DNA from: Rubrivivax sp.
GTDB taxonomy: Bacteria; Pseudomonadota; Gammaproteobacteria; Burkholderiales; Burkholderiaceae_C
Assembly (NCBI GenBank): GCA_018780805.1
Contig: JADMJD010000128.1
Coordinates: forward strand, 17,095 to 81,094
Direction: 5' to 3'
DNA length: 64,000 nucleotides
The notes beneath the pieces are model-generated. The model was not told where the DNA came from. It did no database searches and saw nothing but the letters and a program-made list of their open reading frames with translations. The position numbers and the translations under genes are program-made. Shown here one piece after another: positions 43,678 through 53,351 of the stretch (within the stretch, counting starts at the first letter, position 1; the number at the start of each line of letters is the position of its first letter).

Positions 43678-44124
43678 CTACTTCGAGAGCGCCTGTTTCA
43701 CCGCCGCCGACACCAGCGCCATCTCCGCCTGGCCACCCAGGCGGGCCTTGGCGGCGGCCATCACACGGCCCATGTCGCCGGGGCCTGCCGCACCGAGCTC
43801 GGTGACGAGCGTGGCGACCTGCGCTGCGATCTGCTCGGCCGTCAGGCGCTGCGGCAGGTAGGCCTCGAGCACCACGATCTCGGCTTCTTCCTTGACGGCG
43901 AGGTCTTCACGTGCGCCTTGGCGGAAGGCGGTGACGGAGTCCTTGCGCTGCTTGACCAGCTTGTCGACGATGGCGACCACAGCGGCGTCGTCGAGCACGA
44001 TGCGCTCGTCCACCTCACGTTGTTTCATCGCGGCCAACAGCATGCGGATCGTGCCCAGGCGCTCGCTCTCGCGGGCGCGCATGGCGGCCTTCATGTCGTC
44101 GGTGATGCGGTCTTTCAGGCTCAT
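43678..44124 (-). CDS. yqeY: GatB/YqeY domain-containing protein
   Basis: A 148-residue protein with the YqeY/GatB tail domain: MSLKDRITDDMKAAMRARESERLGTIRMLLAAMKQREVD, LVKQRKDSVTAF, EAYLPQRLTAEQ and GDMGRVMAAAKARLGGQAEMALVSAAVKQAL. The domain binds tRNA in GatCAB; the stand-alone protein's role is not settled. The order rpsU then yqeY is common in Proteobacteria. dnaG and rpoD, which often follow, are absent here. Confidence 0.93.
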   Translation of the reverse strand: MSLKDRITDDMKAAMRARESERLGTIRMLLAAMKQREVDERIVLDDAAVVAIVDKLVKQRKDSVTAFRQGAREDLAVKEEAEIVVLEAYLPQRLTAEQIAAQVATLVTELGAAGPGDMGRVMAAAKARLGGQAEMALVSAAVKQALSK

Positions 44125-44178
44125 GGCCGTTCTCCTTCCGGGGATGCTGGGGTCGGGATACTGGGGTCGATGAAAGAC

Positions 44179-44210
44179 AAAAAGCCCGCCACGGCAGACC
44201 GTGCGGGCTT
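44179..44210 (-). terminator. Intrinsic terminator after rpsU
   Basis: On the minus strand AGCCCGCAcGG and CCGTgGCGGGCT form a stem followed by T5. A second hairpin (CGGCAG/CTGCCG, 44219-44237) lies between it and the rpsU stop. Confidence 0.85.
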
Positions 44211-44244
44211 CAAGCTCCGCGGCAGACCTGCTGCCGCGAAAAGA

Positions 44245-44457
44245 TCAGTACATCTTCTTGGGCAGCTGCATGCTGCGCACACGCTTGAAGTGGCGCTTCA
44301 CGGCAGCCGCCTTCTTGCGCTTGCGCTCGGCGGTGGGCTTCTCGTAGAACTCGCGCGCACGCAGCTCGGTGAGCAGACCCATTTTTTCGATGGTGCGCTT
44401 GAAGCGCCGCAGGGCAACGTCGAACGGCTCGTTCTCTTTGACGCGAATGGTGGTCAT
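44245..44457 (-). CDS. rpsU: 30S ribosomal protein S21
   Basis: A 70-residue basic ribosomal protein. The sequence [24 protein letters not shown] and the Arg/Lys-rich C-terminal half ([23 protein letters not shown]) are typical of S21, which helps mRNA-16S rRNA pairing. It has its own promoter upstream and a terminator before yqeY. Confidence 0.97.
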   Translation of the reverse strand: MTTIRVKENEPFDVALRRFKRTIEKMGLLTELRAREFYEKPTAERKRKKAAAVKRHFKRVRSMQLPKKMY

Positions 44458-44495
44458 GAAAAGCTTGGACTCTTAAAGGCGCAGGAAAGACAATG

Positions 44496-44525
44496 ATTCT
44501 AGCCCGGATTCCGCAAGCTTGGCAA
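44496..44525 (-). promoter_or_regulatory. rpsU promoter (sigma-70 type)
   Basis: On the minus strand TTGCCA (44520-44525) and TAGAAT (44496-44501) are spaced by 18 bp, 39 bp upstream of the rpsU ATG. Confidence 0.65.
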
Positions 44526-44754
44526 CTGCTGCTTCAACGGGCCCGCAAGGCGGGGATAAGTCACTGTGGCTGGGGGGCGGGCCACACACACCGGCAACAC
44601 GGGCCCGGTAACATCCGGGCGCTCACCCAGAATTCAACAAACTAGGGGGAATTCGGAGCGACGATCCACAGGTGCTTGATCTGGCCCCCATCGCAGAACA
44701 AGATGGGGTCAGGCCCGTCTGTCGGGTCGCCACGGCCGAGTTCCCGTTGTGCTG
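44526..44754. other. Intergenic region between rpsU promoter and degenerate GGDEF gene
   Basis: A gap of about 300 bp separates rpsU from the GGDEF-like gene. Apart from the rpsU promoter it holds an imperfect hairpin, CTGGCCCCCATC / GATGGGGTCAG (44681-44692 and 44702-44712), and GAATTC repeated on both sides of a G-run (44631-44655). No open frame of interest or tRNA is seen. No clear promoter for the plus-strand gene is visible. Confidence 0.5.
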
Positions 44755-45768
44755 ATGTCGACTGACTCCATCACCGAATTGCCAACGGCCGGACCCGACC
44801 GCCACGCGCCCCTGTTCGCGCAACTGTTGCACCAGGCGGGTGCGGCGCTGGGCGCCATGGCCGCCGTCAAGGACGCGGCCTCCGGCCGCTACGAATGGGT
44901 TGCGCCGACCTGGGCCCACTGGCTGGGCCGCGATGTGGCCGAGCTCGTGGGCCACACCGACGCCGATTGGTCCGACCCCGCCACGTCCACCGCCTTGCGC
45001 GCCGCCGACCAGGCTGCCATGGCCCGTGGGGGCGTGTTGACCAGCGAACACCGTGTCGAGGCCCAGGGCCAGCGCCACGACGTGTTGGTGCTGCGGCTGC
45101 TGGGCCCGGCCGATGCCGAAGGCCGGCAGGCCATCGCCAGCCTCTGGCTGGACCAGCAACCCGCGCGCCAGAAGGCTGCGCAGCTGCGCCAGGCGCTGGA
45201 GCAGATCGAACAGCTGCAGCGGGCCAACGAAACCCTGCGCCGCGAACTGAAGGACCAGGGCCTGCGCGACCACGACTCCGGCCTCTACACGCGCGGCCAC
45301 TTTGAAGAACAGTTGCGGCGCGAGGTGGACCTGTCCACACGCGAGCACCGCGAGTTTGCGCTGGTGTTCATCGCCGTGGATCCATCGGTGGGCAAGGCGG
45401 CCGCGCTGGGTGACGCCGCGCAGGTGCACATCCTCGAAGCCATGGGCCGGTTGCTGCGCGGCAACACGCGGGCGATGGACGCCTCCTGCCGCTTTGACGA
45501 GCGGCGTTTTGCCGTGCTGCTGTCGGGCGTGGGCCTGGCCACGGCACATTCGCGCATGGAGGGCCTGCGCCGCCAATGCGCCACGCAGGTGGTGGTGCAC
45601 GAGGGCCAGGAGCTGGGTTTCAGCACATCGATGGGCGTGGCCAGCTTCCCGCACACCGCGCACAACCAGGACGAGTTGATGGCTGCCAGCGAAGCCGCCT
45701 TGGCCGAGGCCCAGCGGCGCGGTGGCAACCACGTCACGCTGGCCGCGATCCGCTTCGACCTCAGCTGA
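44755..45768 (+). CDS. PAS-like plus degenerate GGDEF-domain protein
   Basis: A 337-residue soluble protein. The N-terminal half is PAS-like (ASGRYEWVAPTWAHWLGRDVAELVGHTDADW), then a coiled coil (about residues 140-180) and a C-terminal GGDEF-like fold (LYTRGHFEEQLRREVDL, SMGVASFPHTAHNQDELMAASEAALAEAQRRGGN). The signature GG(D/E)EF is replaced by RFDERRF, so cyclase activity is unlikely and it may act as a c-di-GMP or GTP sensor or scaffold. ATG 44755 is used; GTG 44749 is an alternative start. Its end overlaps the TSUP gene by 8 bp, tail to tail. Confidence 0.82.
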   Translation: MSTDSITELPTAGPDRHAPLFAQLLHQAGAALGAMAAVKDAASGRYEWVAPTWAHWLGRDVAELVGHTDADWSDPATSTALRAADQAAMARGGVLTSEHRVEAQGQRHDVLVLRLLGPADAEGRQAIASLWLDQQPARQKAAQLRQALEQIEQLQRANETLRRELKDQGLRDHDSGLYTRGHFEEQLRREVDLSTREHREFALVFIAVDPSVGKAAALGDAAQVHILEAMGRLLRGNTRAMDASCRFDERRFAVLLSGVGLATAHSRMEGLRRQCATQVVVHEGQELGFSTSMGVASFPHTAHNQDELMAASEAALAEAQRRGGNHVTLAAIRFDLS

Positions 45769-46572
45769 AGACGCGGTAGAGCATGGTGGCCGCCAGGGCC
45801 ATCAACATCAGCGCAAACACACGGCGCAGTGATGTCACGTCGATGCGGTGCGCCGTGCGCGCGCCCAGCGGCGCCAGCAGCACGCTGGCCGCCGAGATGA
45901 TCACCAGCGCCGGCAGGTACAGGTAACCGACCGCACCCGGCACCGAGCCCGGCAGCTGCCAGCCGGCGATCACATAACCGGCCGTGGCCGCCAGCGCGAT
46001 CGGGAAGCCCAGCGCGGCGCTGGTGCCCACGGCGTTGCGCATCGGCACGTTGCACCAGACCATGAAGGGCACCGAGACAAAGGCACCGCCGGCGCCGACC
46101 AGGCCGGACATCAGCCCGATCAGGCCGCCCGCGCCCACCTGGCCCCAGCGGCCGGGCATCTGGCGCTGTGGCGCGGGCTTGCGGTTGCGAAACATCTGCA
46201 CGGCCGAGAAGCCGACAAAGCCTGCAAACAGCAGCGCCAGGCCCTGGCCCTTGATGAGCGCAAAGATGCCGCCGCCGGCCAGCAGGCCGCCGGCCACGAT
46301 GCCGGGCGCCAGACCGCGCACCAGCGGCCAGCGCACCGCGCCCAGGCGGTGGTGCGCGCGCAGGCTGGACAAGGAGGTGAACATGATCGTGGCCATCGAG
46401 GTGGCCACCGCCATCTTCACGGCCAGCGCCGGCTCCACGCCGCGGGCGGAGACGATCAGCGTCAGAAAGGGCACCATCAACATGCCCCCGCCAATGCCCA
46501 GCAGACCGGCCAGGAAACCGGCGCCGATGCCCAGCGCCAGCAGTTCGGCGATGAGCGACCAAGGCAGCGCCG

Positions 46573-46576
<4 letters not shown>
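45761..46576 (-). CDS. TSUP-family transporter (TauE/SafE sulfite exporter-like)
   Basis: A 271-residue membrane protein of the TauE/SafE (TSUP) family, with two repeats of the motif GAGFLAGLLGIGGGMLMVP and LMSGLVGAGGAFVSVPFMVW and eight or more predicted helices. Members move sulfite, sulfoacetate or other anions; the substrate is not predictable. ATG 46576 overlaps the stop of the EVE gene (ATGA). It is encoded with the EVE gene downstream of 6S RNA on the same strand. Confidence 0.9.
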
Positions 46577-47058
<482 letters not shown>

Positions 47059-47070
47059 GGGGGGTGGGGT

Positions 47071-47246
47071 GTCCGCCGTGAACCGTGGGCCGCATTCCTG
47101 AACCCTCAGGGAAGTTCAGGTGGGCGAGGTCAGCGAGGCTTCGGGTTCATCTGACGCGAGACGATCACACCAGCTTCGCAATGTTCCAAGCCCTGGCTCA
47201 ATGAGCATCGGTCCAAAGAAATATAGACCCACAGCACACAGCGGAC
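47071..47246 (-). ncRNA. ssrS: 6S RNA
   Basis: A 176-nt RNA on the minus strand. The 5' end GTCCGCTGTGTGCTGTGGG pairs over 19 bp with the 3' end (one mismatch, two or three G-U), forming the long closing stem of 6S RNA. The interior has a GGACCGATGCTCA element, GAAGCCTCGCTGACC and the conserved 3' hairpin CACCTGAAC...GGGTTCAGG, all comparable to Escherichia coli 6S RNA. A TAGAAT -10 box (47253-47258) ends seven bases before the inferred start. The EVE gene immediately downstream matches a common Burkholderiales neighbourhood. 6S RNA sequesters sigma-70 RNA polymerase in stationary phase. Confidence 0.88.
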
Positions 47247-47285
47247 GAAATCATTCTAGGCCAGCGCGGGCCGCTGTGCGCGTCG

Positions 47286-48062
47286 TCAGCGAACGGCCGC
47301 ACGGTAGGCATGCCAGCTCGCGTGACCGATCACCGGCCCGGCGATCAGCAGCCCCGCAAACCACGGCAACATGGCCAGCACCACCAGCAGTGCGATCAGC
47401 GCGCCCCACCACATCATCACGCCGGTCTGCGTGAGCACCAGGCGCAGGCTGGTCAAGCCGGCGGTGATGGCGTCGGTCTGGCGGTGCAGGATCATCGGGA
47501 TCGAGACCACGCTGATGCCGTAGATCAGCCCGGCGAACACCGCGCCCACCAGCACCCAGGCGGTGATGAAGCCCAGGTTCTCCGGGTCCAGCAGCGCCAG
47601 CAGCGAGCCCTTCAGGTCGGGCATGCCGTCGAAGCTGACGGCAAAGATCACCAGCGTCGCGCGGCCCCACAACATCTCCAGCACCAGCAGCACGAAGCCG
47701 AAGATCGCCAGCGTGCCGGTGCGGGTGTCCCAGGCCAGCAACGAATCGCCGAAATCGGGTTTTTCGCCAGCCTCCAGGCGCTGGCTGGCACGGTACAGGC
47801 CCAGGCACAAAAACGGGCCCATCAGCAGGAAGCCGGCCGACAAGGCCATCACGTAGGCCGGCGCCGCGGCGTACATCTTCAGCAAGGCCCAGCCCATCAC
47901 CATGAAACAGCCGCCGTAGAACAGGCCGATGCCCGGGCAGCGGATGAAATCGCGCCAGCCGGCGGCCAGCCAGCGCAGCGGGTCCCGCCAGCCCAGCGGG
48001 TTCAGCGGGATCTCGAACGGGCTCGGTGCGGGCGCGCTCTGCTCACGGGGGGTGGCGTTCAT
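47286..48062 (-). CDS. DUF2189 integral membrane protein
   Basis: A 258-residue polytopic membrane protein (about six helices) of the DUF2189 family, unknown function. Conserved region near the N-terminus: PLRWLAAGWRDFIRCPGIGLFYGGCFMVMG; central ALSAGFLLMGPFLCLGLYRASQRLEAGEKP; C-terminal GPVIGHASWHAYRA. It is transcribed toward 6S RNA. It follows the ABC1 kinase gene by 6 bp, so both are probably one unit. Confidence 0.82.
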   Translation of the reverse strand: MNATPREQSAPAPSPFEIPLNPLGWRDPLRWLAAGWRDFIRCPGIGLFYGGCFMVMGWALLKMYAAAPAYVMALSAGFLLMGPFLCLGLYRASQRLEAGEKPDFGDSLLAWDTRTGTLAIFGFVLLVLEMLWGRATLVIFAVSFDGMPDLKGSLLALLDPENLGFITAWVLVGAVFAGLIYGISVVSIPMILHRQTDAITAGLTSLRLVLTQTGVMMWWGALIALLVVLAMLPWFAGLLIAGPVIGHASWHAYRAAVR

Positions 48063-48068
48063 CGGGGG

Positions 48069-49751
48069 TCAGCGGTCGCGGTCCTGTCGGATCGAGCGTA
48101 TCAGCCACAAGGCCCCACCCACCGCCCCGACAAACCCGAGGAAGCCGAAGGCCGGCAGGCCGAACAGCGAGGGCCCACCGCCCACCGTCATCACGATGGA
48201 CGAGCCGATGATCAAGGCCGCGGTCACGATGGCCAGTGCCAGCCGGCTGGCGGCGCGGTCGAGCTGGTCGCCGACATGTTGCAGGTGCGCCAGGTCCAGG
48301 CCGATGCGGAACTGCCCGTGGCGCGCCCGCCGCAGCAGGCGCGAGACATCGTGCGGCAGTTTTTCCGCTGTGCCCAGCAGGCGCTGCAGCGATTGCCAGC
48401 CACGGGCCACCAGCGCCTGCGGCCGGTAGCGTGCGCGCAGCGTGCGCCGCAGCAGCGGCAGCGCCTGCTGCGCCATGTGGAAGTCCGGGTCCAGGCCGCG
48501 GCCCATGCTCTCCAGCGACACGAAGGCCTTGATCAGCAGCGCCAGATCGGCCGGCAGCGCCAGACCATGTTCACGCAGCACGGCCGTCACCTCGGCCAGC
48601 ATCTGGCCCAGGTTCAGCTGCGCCAGCGGCGTGCCGTGGTACTGGTCGACAAAGGCCTCGATCTCGGCCTCCAGCTGGGCCAGGTTGGCCTGCCCGGTGT
48701 CGCCGGCCCAGTCCAGCAGCACCTCGGCCACGGCCGCCGGGTCGCGCTGCACCAGGCCCAGCAGCAGCGCCAGCAGTTCTTCGCGCCGGCGCGGCGAGAG
48801 CCGCCCGACCATGCCGAAATCGATGAAGGCCAGCCGGTTGCCGGGCCGGTAGAAGACGTTGCCGGGGTGCGGATCGGCGTGGAAAAAACCGTCCTCGACG
48901 ATCATCTTCAGCACCGCCTGCGCGCCCCGCTGCGCGAGCAGCCGGCGGTCCAGGCCGGCGGCGTCCACGGCCGCCAGGTCTTCGCCTGGCACGCCTTGCA
49001 CGAAGTCCTGCACGTTCAGCCGCGGGCCGGTGTGGGCCCAGTGCACGGCCGGGATGTCGACAAAACCCAGCGGCGCCAGGTTCTGCGCCACACGCTCGGC
49101 GTTGTGGCATTCGGCGGCCAGGTCCAGTTCGCGCCGCAGCGAGCGGCCGAACTCGCGCACCAGGGCCTCGGGCCGGTAGGGCGCGAGCGCCGGCCATTGG
49201 CGGGCGGCCAGAGGCGCCAGCCGGGCCAGCAGCCGCAGGTCGGCGGCTATGACGGTGTCGATGCCGGGCCGGCGCAGCTTGACCACCACCTCGGTGCCGT
49301 CGTGCAGCCGTGCGCGATGCACTTGCGCGATGGACGCTGCAGCCAGCGGCTCGGGCTCGAAGTGCGCAAAGACCACGTCGGGCTCGCCGCCCAGGTCTTC
49401 GCGCAGCTGCGGCAGCACGGCGGCCCACGGCAATGCCGGCACCTGGCTGTGCAACCGGCTCAGCTCGGCGATCCAGTCCGGGCCCAGCAGGTCGGCGCGG
49501 CCGGCCAGCAGCTGGCCGAGCTTGACGAAGGTGGGGCCGAGTTCTTCCAGCGCACGGCGCAGCTGCTCGGGTGGTGCCAGCCGGGCCAGGTCGGCCACAT
49601 GGTCGTGGTGCAGCCGGTGGCCGGCCTGGGCCAGCAGGTCGGCCAGGCCAAGCCGGCGCACCAGCTCGCCCAGGCCGTGGCGCATCAGCACTGCGGCAAT
49701 CTCCTGCAGCCGGGCCAGGTCCATCAATGCGTGGGGGCCGTCCACCGTCAT
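48069..49751 (-). CDS. UbiB/AarF-type atypical kinase (ABC1 family)
   Basis: A 560-residue ABC1-family protein, related to UbiB, which supports ubiquinone biosynthesis. The ABC1 hallmarks are ELGPTFVKLGQLLAGR (KxGQ motif, about residue 90), AAASIAQVHRARL (Ala-rich loop), ECHNAERVAQN, FFHADPHPGNVFY and LAFIDFGMVGRLSP (metal site). Two C-terminal hydrophobic helices (about residues 500-545) anchor it to the membrane, as in UbiB. ATG 49751 is chosen; a second Met 9 residues in is an alternative. Whether it is UbiB itself or a paralogue is open, since ubiE/ubiJ neighbours are missing. Confidence 0.85.
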   Translation of the reverse strand: MTVDGPHALMDLARLQEIAAVLMRHGLGELVRRLGLADLLAQAGHRLHHDHVADLARLAPPEQLRRALEELGPTFVKLGQLLAGRADLLGPDWIAELSRLHSQVPALPWAAVLPQLREDLGGEPDVVFAHFEPEPLAAASIAQVHRARLHDGTEVVVKLRRPGIDTVIAADLRLLARLAPLAARQWPALAPYRPEALVREFGRSLRRELDLAAECHNAERVAQNLAPLGFVDIPAVHWAHTGPRLNVQDFVQGVPGEDLAAVDAAGLDRRLLAQRGAQAVLKMIVEDGFFHADPHPGNVFYRPGNRLAFIDFGMVGRLSPRRREELLALLLGLVQRDPAAVAEVLLDWAGDTGQANLAQLEAEIEAFVDQYHGTPLAQLNLGQMLAEVTAVLREHGLALPADLALLIKAFVSLESMGRGLDPDFHMAQQALPLLRRTLRARYRPQALVARGWQSLQRLLGTAEKLPHDVSRLLRRARHGQFRIGLDLAHLQHVGDQLDRAASRLALAIVTAALIIGSSIVMTVGGGPSLFGLPAFGFLGFVGAVGGALWLIRSIRQDRDR

Positions 49752-49780
49752 GGGCCCCAGTATCCGATGTTCGGATCGGC

Positions 49781-50308
49781 TCAGCCCTTGCTGCGCTTGA
49801 CGCGGATCAACTCGTCCAGGATCAGGCAGATGGCGCCCAGCGTGATCGCCGCATCGGCGACGTTGAAGCTGGGAAAGTAGCCGCCCGGGAACACCGGCTC
49901 CAGCAGCGCGAAGCGGAACTGCAGGAAATCGACCACGTAGCCATGCAGCAGCCGGTCCACCACGTTGCCCACCGCACCGCCCAGGATCATGCTGAGTGCA
50001 AAGCAGAACAGCCGCTGGCCCGCGTGGCTGCGCAGCATCCAGACGATGAAGACCGAGGCCAGCGCGCCGATGCCGACAAAAAACCAACGCTGCCAGCCGC
50101 CGGCCCCGGCCAGGAAGCTGAAGGCCGCGCCGGTGTTGTGCACGCGCACGAGGTTGAAGAAGTCGGTCACCGGCCGGCTGTCGCCAAGCTGGAACCAGCC
50201 CAGCACCAGCGTCTTCGTGAACTGGTCGGCCACGATCACCAGCAGCGCCAGGCCCAGCCACAACACCAGGCCGGGGCCGGTGCTTCTGCCAAAGCTGCCC
50301 TTGGCCAT
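49781..50308 (-). CDS. lspA: Lipoprotein signal peptidase (signal peptidase II)
   Basis: A 175-residue inner-membrane aspartyl protease that removes lipoprotein signals. Four hydrophobic helices and the catalytic Asp pair are visible in [15 protein letters not shown] and FNVADAAIT, with N-terminal ADQFTK. ATG 50308 overlaps the ileS stop (ATGA). The ileS-lspA order is standard in Proteobacteria. Confidence 0.96.
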   Translation of the reverse strand: MAKGSFGRSTGPGLVLWLGLALLVIVADQFTKTLVLGWFQLGDSRPVTDFFNLVRVHNTGAAFSFLAGAGGWQRWFFVGIGALASVFIVWMLRSHAGQRLFCFALSMILGGAVGNVVDRLLHGYVVDFLQFRFALLEPVFPGGYFPSFNVADAAITLGAICLILDELIRVKRSKG

Positions 50309-53133
50309 CAGGCCACCGTGCGGGTTTCGCCCGCGCCGTAGAGGTTGCTGGCGCAGCGGCCGCACAGCGTGGGGTGGGCCGCGTCAATGCCGACATCGTC
50401 GCGCCAGTGCCAGCAGCGCTCGCACTTGGTGGCGGTGGACGGGCTGACCGTGACCTTCAGTTCATCGCCGGCCGCCAGCTGCGCGGCCGAGGTGATGAAG
50501 ACGAACTTCAGGTCTTCGCCCAGGCTCGCCAGCAGTGCATGTTCAGCCGCCGGGGCCGTGACCAGCAGGTTGGCCTGCAGCGACGAGCCCACCGTGCCGG
50601 TGCCACGCACGGCCTCGATCTCCTTGTTGGCCAGGTCGCGCACCGCACGGACGCGGGCCCACTTGTCCAGCAGCGCCGTGTCCGGCGCGTCGAAGGCCAG
50701 GTAGGTCTCGGTGAAGATCGACGGACTGGTCCCGATCAGCGCCCAGGCCTCTTCGGCCGTGAAGCTGAGGAACGGCGCCATCCAGCGCAGCATCGCCTGC
50801 GTGATCTGGTGCAGCGCGGTCTGCGCGCTGCGCCGCGCCAGGCTCTTGGGCGCGGTGGTGTAGAGCCGGTCCTTCAGCACGTCCAGGTAGAAGGCACCCA
50901 GGTCTTCGCTGCAGAACACCTGCAGCTTGGCCACCACGGGGTGGAACTCGTACACCTCGTAGTGCGCCAGCACCTCGGCCTGGAACTGCGCGGTGCGGGC
51001 GATGGCCCAGCGGTCCACCTCCAGCAGCTGGTCGGCCGGCACGGTGTCCACCGCGGCATCGAAGTCGCTGGTGTTGGCGAGCAGGAAGCGCAGCGTGTTG
51101 CGGATGCGTCGGTAACCGTCCACCACACGCGCCAGGATCTTGTCGTCACCGGCGATGTCGCCCGAATAATCGCTGGCCGCCACCCACAGGCGAATGATCT
51201 CGGCGCCCATGCTGGAGCTGACCTTTTGCGGCTCGATGCCATTGCCGAGCGACTTGCTCATCTTGCGGCCCTGGCTGTCCACCGTGAAGCCGTGTGTGAG
51301 CAGACCACGGTAGGGCGCGCGGTCGAACAAGGCACAGGCCAGCAGCAGCGAGCTGTGGAACCAGCCGCGGTGCTGGTCGTGGCCCTCCAGGTAGAGGTCG
51401 GCCTCGGGGCCGGTGGCGTGCCATCCGCCCGGGTGCTGGCCGCGCAGCACATGCCAGAAGGTGGTGCCGCTGTCGAACCAGACCTCCAGGATGTCGCTGC
51501 TCTTGCTGTAGTGCGGCGCGTCCTCGGGGCCGAGGATCTCTTCGGCCGTGGCGCGGCTCCAGGCCTCGATGCCACCGGCTTCGACGATGTCGGCGGCCTG
51601 GTCCAGGATGGCCATGGTGCGCGGGTGCAGATCACCCGTGTCCTTGTGCAGGAAAAACGGGATCGGCACGCCCCAGCTGCGCTGGCGGCTGATGCACCAG
51701 TCGGGGCGGTTGGCGATCATGTCGCGCAGTCGCGCGCGGCCGTTCTCCGGGTAGAAACCGGTGGCGTCGATGGCGTCCAGCGCCAGCTGGCGCAAGGTCT
51801 TGGGCGCCTTGTCTTTGGTGAAGACCCCCACGCCCTCGTCCATGCGCACGAACCACTGCGCTGCGGCGCGGTAGATCACCGGGCTCTTGTGGCGCCAGCA
51901 ATGCGGGTAGCTGTGTGTGATGGTCTCGGTCGCCATCAGCCGGCCGGCGCTGCGCAGTGTCTCGATGATCACCGGCACAGCACCCCAGATGTTCTGGCCG
52001 CCGAACAGCGGGAAGTCAGTGGCATAACTGCCGTTGCCCTGCACCGGGTTCAGGATGTCGTCGAGCTTCAGGCCGTGGGCGACGCAGGAGTTGAAGTCGT
52101 CCAGGCCGTAGGCCGGTGAGCTGTGCACGATGCCGGTGCCGTCGTCGGCGGTGGCGTAGTCGGCCAGGTAGACCGGGCTCAGGCGGTCGTAGCCTTTGTC
52201 CACGGCGCTCAGCGGATGGTGGAAGTTCAGGCCGCCGAGCTTCTCGCCCAGCGTGGTGGCCAGCACGGTGCCGGCGATGCCGTAACGCGCCAGGCACTTC
52301 TCCACCAGCGACGCCGCCAGCAGCAGCAGGCCACGGTCGGTGTCGACCAGCGCGTATTCCAGCGCCGGGTTCAGGTTCAGCGCCTGGTTGGCCGGGATCG
52401 TCCACGCGGTGGTGGTCCAGATCACGACAAACGCGTCCTTCTGCAGCGCGGCCAGGCCAAACGCTGCGGCCAGCTTGGCGGGTTCGGCGCACAGGAAGGC
52501 CACGTCCAGCGTCTGGCTCTTCTTGTCGGCGTATTCGATCTCGAACTCGGCCAGCGAGCTGCCGCAGTCAAAACACCAGTACACGGGCTTCAGGCCGCGG
52601 TAGACAAAACCACGTTCGATCACGCGCTTGAAGGCGCGGATCTCGCCCGCCTCGTTGGCCGGGTCCATGGTTGCGTAGCGGTGTTCCCAGTCGCCCAGCA
52701 CACCCAGGCGCTGGAAATCGACCCTCTGCTGCGCGATCTGCTCGGTGGCGTAGGCGCGGCTCTTGGCCTGCATCTCGTCTCGGCTCAGGCTGCGGCCGAA
52801 CTTCTTTTCGATCGCGTTTTCGATCGGCAGGCCGTGGCAATCCCAGCCCGGAATGTACTGGGCGTCGAAGCCGGCCAGCTGCCGGGCCTTGACGATCATG
52901 TCCTTCAACACCTTGTTGACGGCGTGGCCCATGTGGATGGCGCCGTTGGCGTAGGGCGGGCCGTCGTGCAGCACAAACAGCGGCGCGCCGTGGCGGGCAT
53001 CGCGCAGGCGTTTGTACAGGCCTTCGTCGTTCCAGGCCTTGATCCAGCCCGGCTCGCGCTTGGGCAGGTCGCCGCGCATCGGGAAGGGGGTGTCGGGCAG
53101 GTTCAGCGTCTGGCGGTAGTCGGGTGCGTTCAT
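50308..53133 (-). CDS. ileS: Isoleucyl-tRNA synthetase
   Basis: Class Ia synthetase charging tRNA-Ile, 941 residues. The HIGH-type motif appears as GAIHMGH (about residues 64-70), the KMSKS loop as [11 protein letters not shown] (about 625), and the C-terminal zinc site as CERCW...CGRC. The editing domain carries [18 protein letters not shown] 53133 fits the family start ([19 protein letters not shown]). It is coupled to lspA (ATGA). Upstream there is a divergent mipA gene, not the usual ribF. Confidence 0.97.
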   Translation of the reverse strand: MNAPDYRQTLNLPDTPFPMRGDLPKREPGWIKAWNDEGLYKRLRDARHGAPLFVLHDGPPYANGAIHMGHAVNKVLKDMIVKARQLAGFDAQYIPGWDCHGLPIENAIEKKFGRSLSRDEMQAKSRAYATEQIAQQRVDFQRLGVLGDWEHRYATMDPANEAGEIRAFKRVIERGFVYRGLKPVYWCFDCGSSLAEFEIEYADKKSQTLDVAFLCAEPAKLAAAFGLAALQKDAFVVIWTTTAWTIPANQALNLNPALEYALVDTDRGLLLLAASLVEKCLARYGIAGTVLATTLGEKLGGLNFHHPLSAVDKGYDRLSPVYLADYATADDGTGIVHSSPAYGLDDFNSCVAHGLKLDDILNPVQGNGSYATDFPLFGGQNIWGAVPVIIETLRSAGRLMATETITHSYPHCWRHKSPVIYRAAAQWFVRMDEGVGVFTKDKAPKTLRQLALDAIDATGFYPENGRARLRDMIANRPDWCISRQRSWGVPIPFFLHKDTGDLHPRTMAILDQAADIVEAGGIEAWSRATAEEILGPEDAPHYSKSSDILEVWFDSGTTFWHVLRGQHPGGWHATGPEADLYLEGHDQHRGWFHSSLLLACALFDRAPYRGLLTHGFTVDSQGRKMSKSLGNGIEPQKVSSSMGAEIIRLWVAASDYSGDIAGDDKILARVVDGYRRIRNTLRFLLANTSDFDAAVDTVPADQLLEVDRWAIARTAQFQAEVLAHYEVYEFHPVVAKLQVFCSEDLGAFYLDVLKDRLYTTAPKSLARRSAQTALHQITQAMLRWMAPFLSFTAEEAWALIGTSPSIFTETYLAFDAPDTALLDKWARVRAVRDLANKEIEAVRGTGTVGSSLQANLLVTAPAAEHALLASLGEDLKFVFITSAAQLAAGDELKVTVSPSTATKCERCWHWRDDVGIDAAHPTLCGRCASNLYGAGETRTVA

Positions 53134-53351
53134 GGCGTGGTGGCCGCAGGGCTGCGGCGCATCGGGCAAGGGTGGGTCCGGCCAAAGCCGGTGGGGCGGG
53201 ACGGAATTAAGGCGCGCTTCAGCAGCGCGTGCCGATAATTCGGTCGCGCGTCGTCTGGCGGCTGGTGGCCACGTGCCCACGAGCGGAGGAGGATGCGATC
53301 GACAACGACGCCATGCTTCGATTCTAGCGGCGCACCCATGGCACCGAACGC
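53134..53351. promoter_or_regulatory. Divergent ileS/mipA intergenic region
   Basis: A 218-bp gap. A minus-strand TAGAAT (53321-53326) could be a -10 box giving a leader of about 180 nt for ileS; the leader contains a small CCGGC-TTTG-GCCGG hairpin (53178-53191). GGAGGAGG on the plus strand (53285-53292) is not placed to serve mipA. No T-box (a Gram-positive device) is seen. Confidence 0.4.

Noticed and set aside
43315..44460. dnaG or rpoD expected after rpsU-yqeY
   Set aside because: No primase or sigma-70 motifs are seen near yqeY; the next frame is a DUF442 protein. The macromolecular synthesis operon is split in this genome.
53134..53351. T-box riboswitch or attenuator upstream of ileS
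   Set aside because: No T-box sequence or Ile-codon leader peptide is visible, and only a small hairpin is present.
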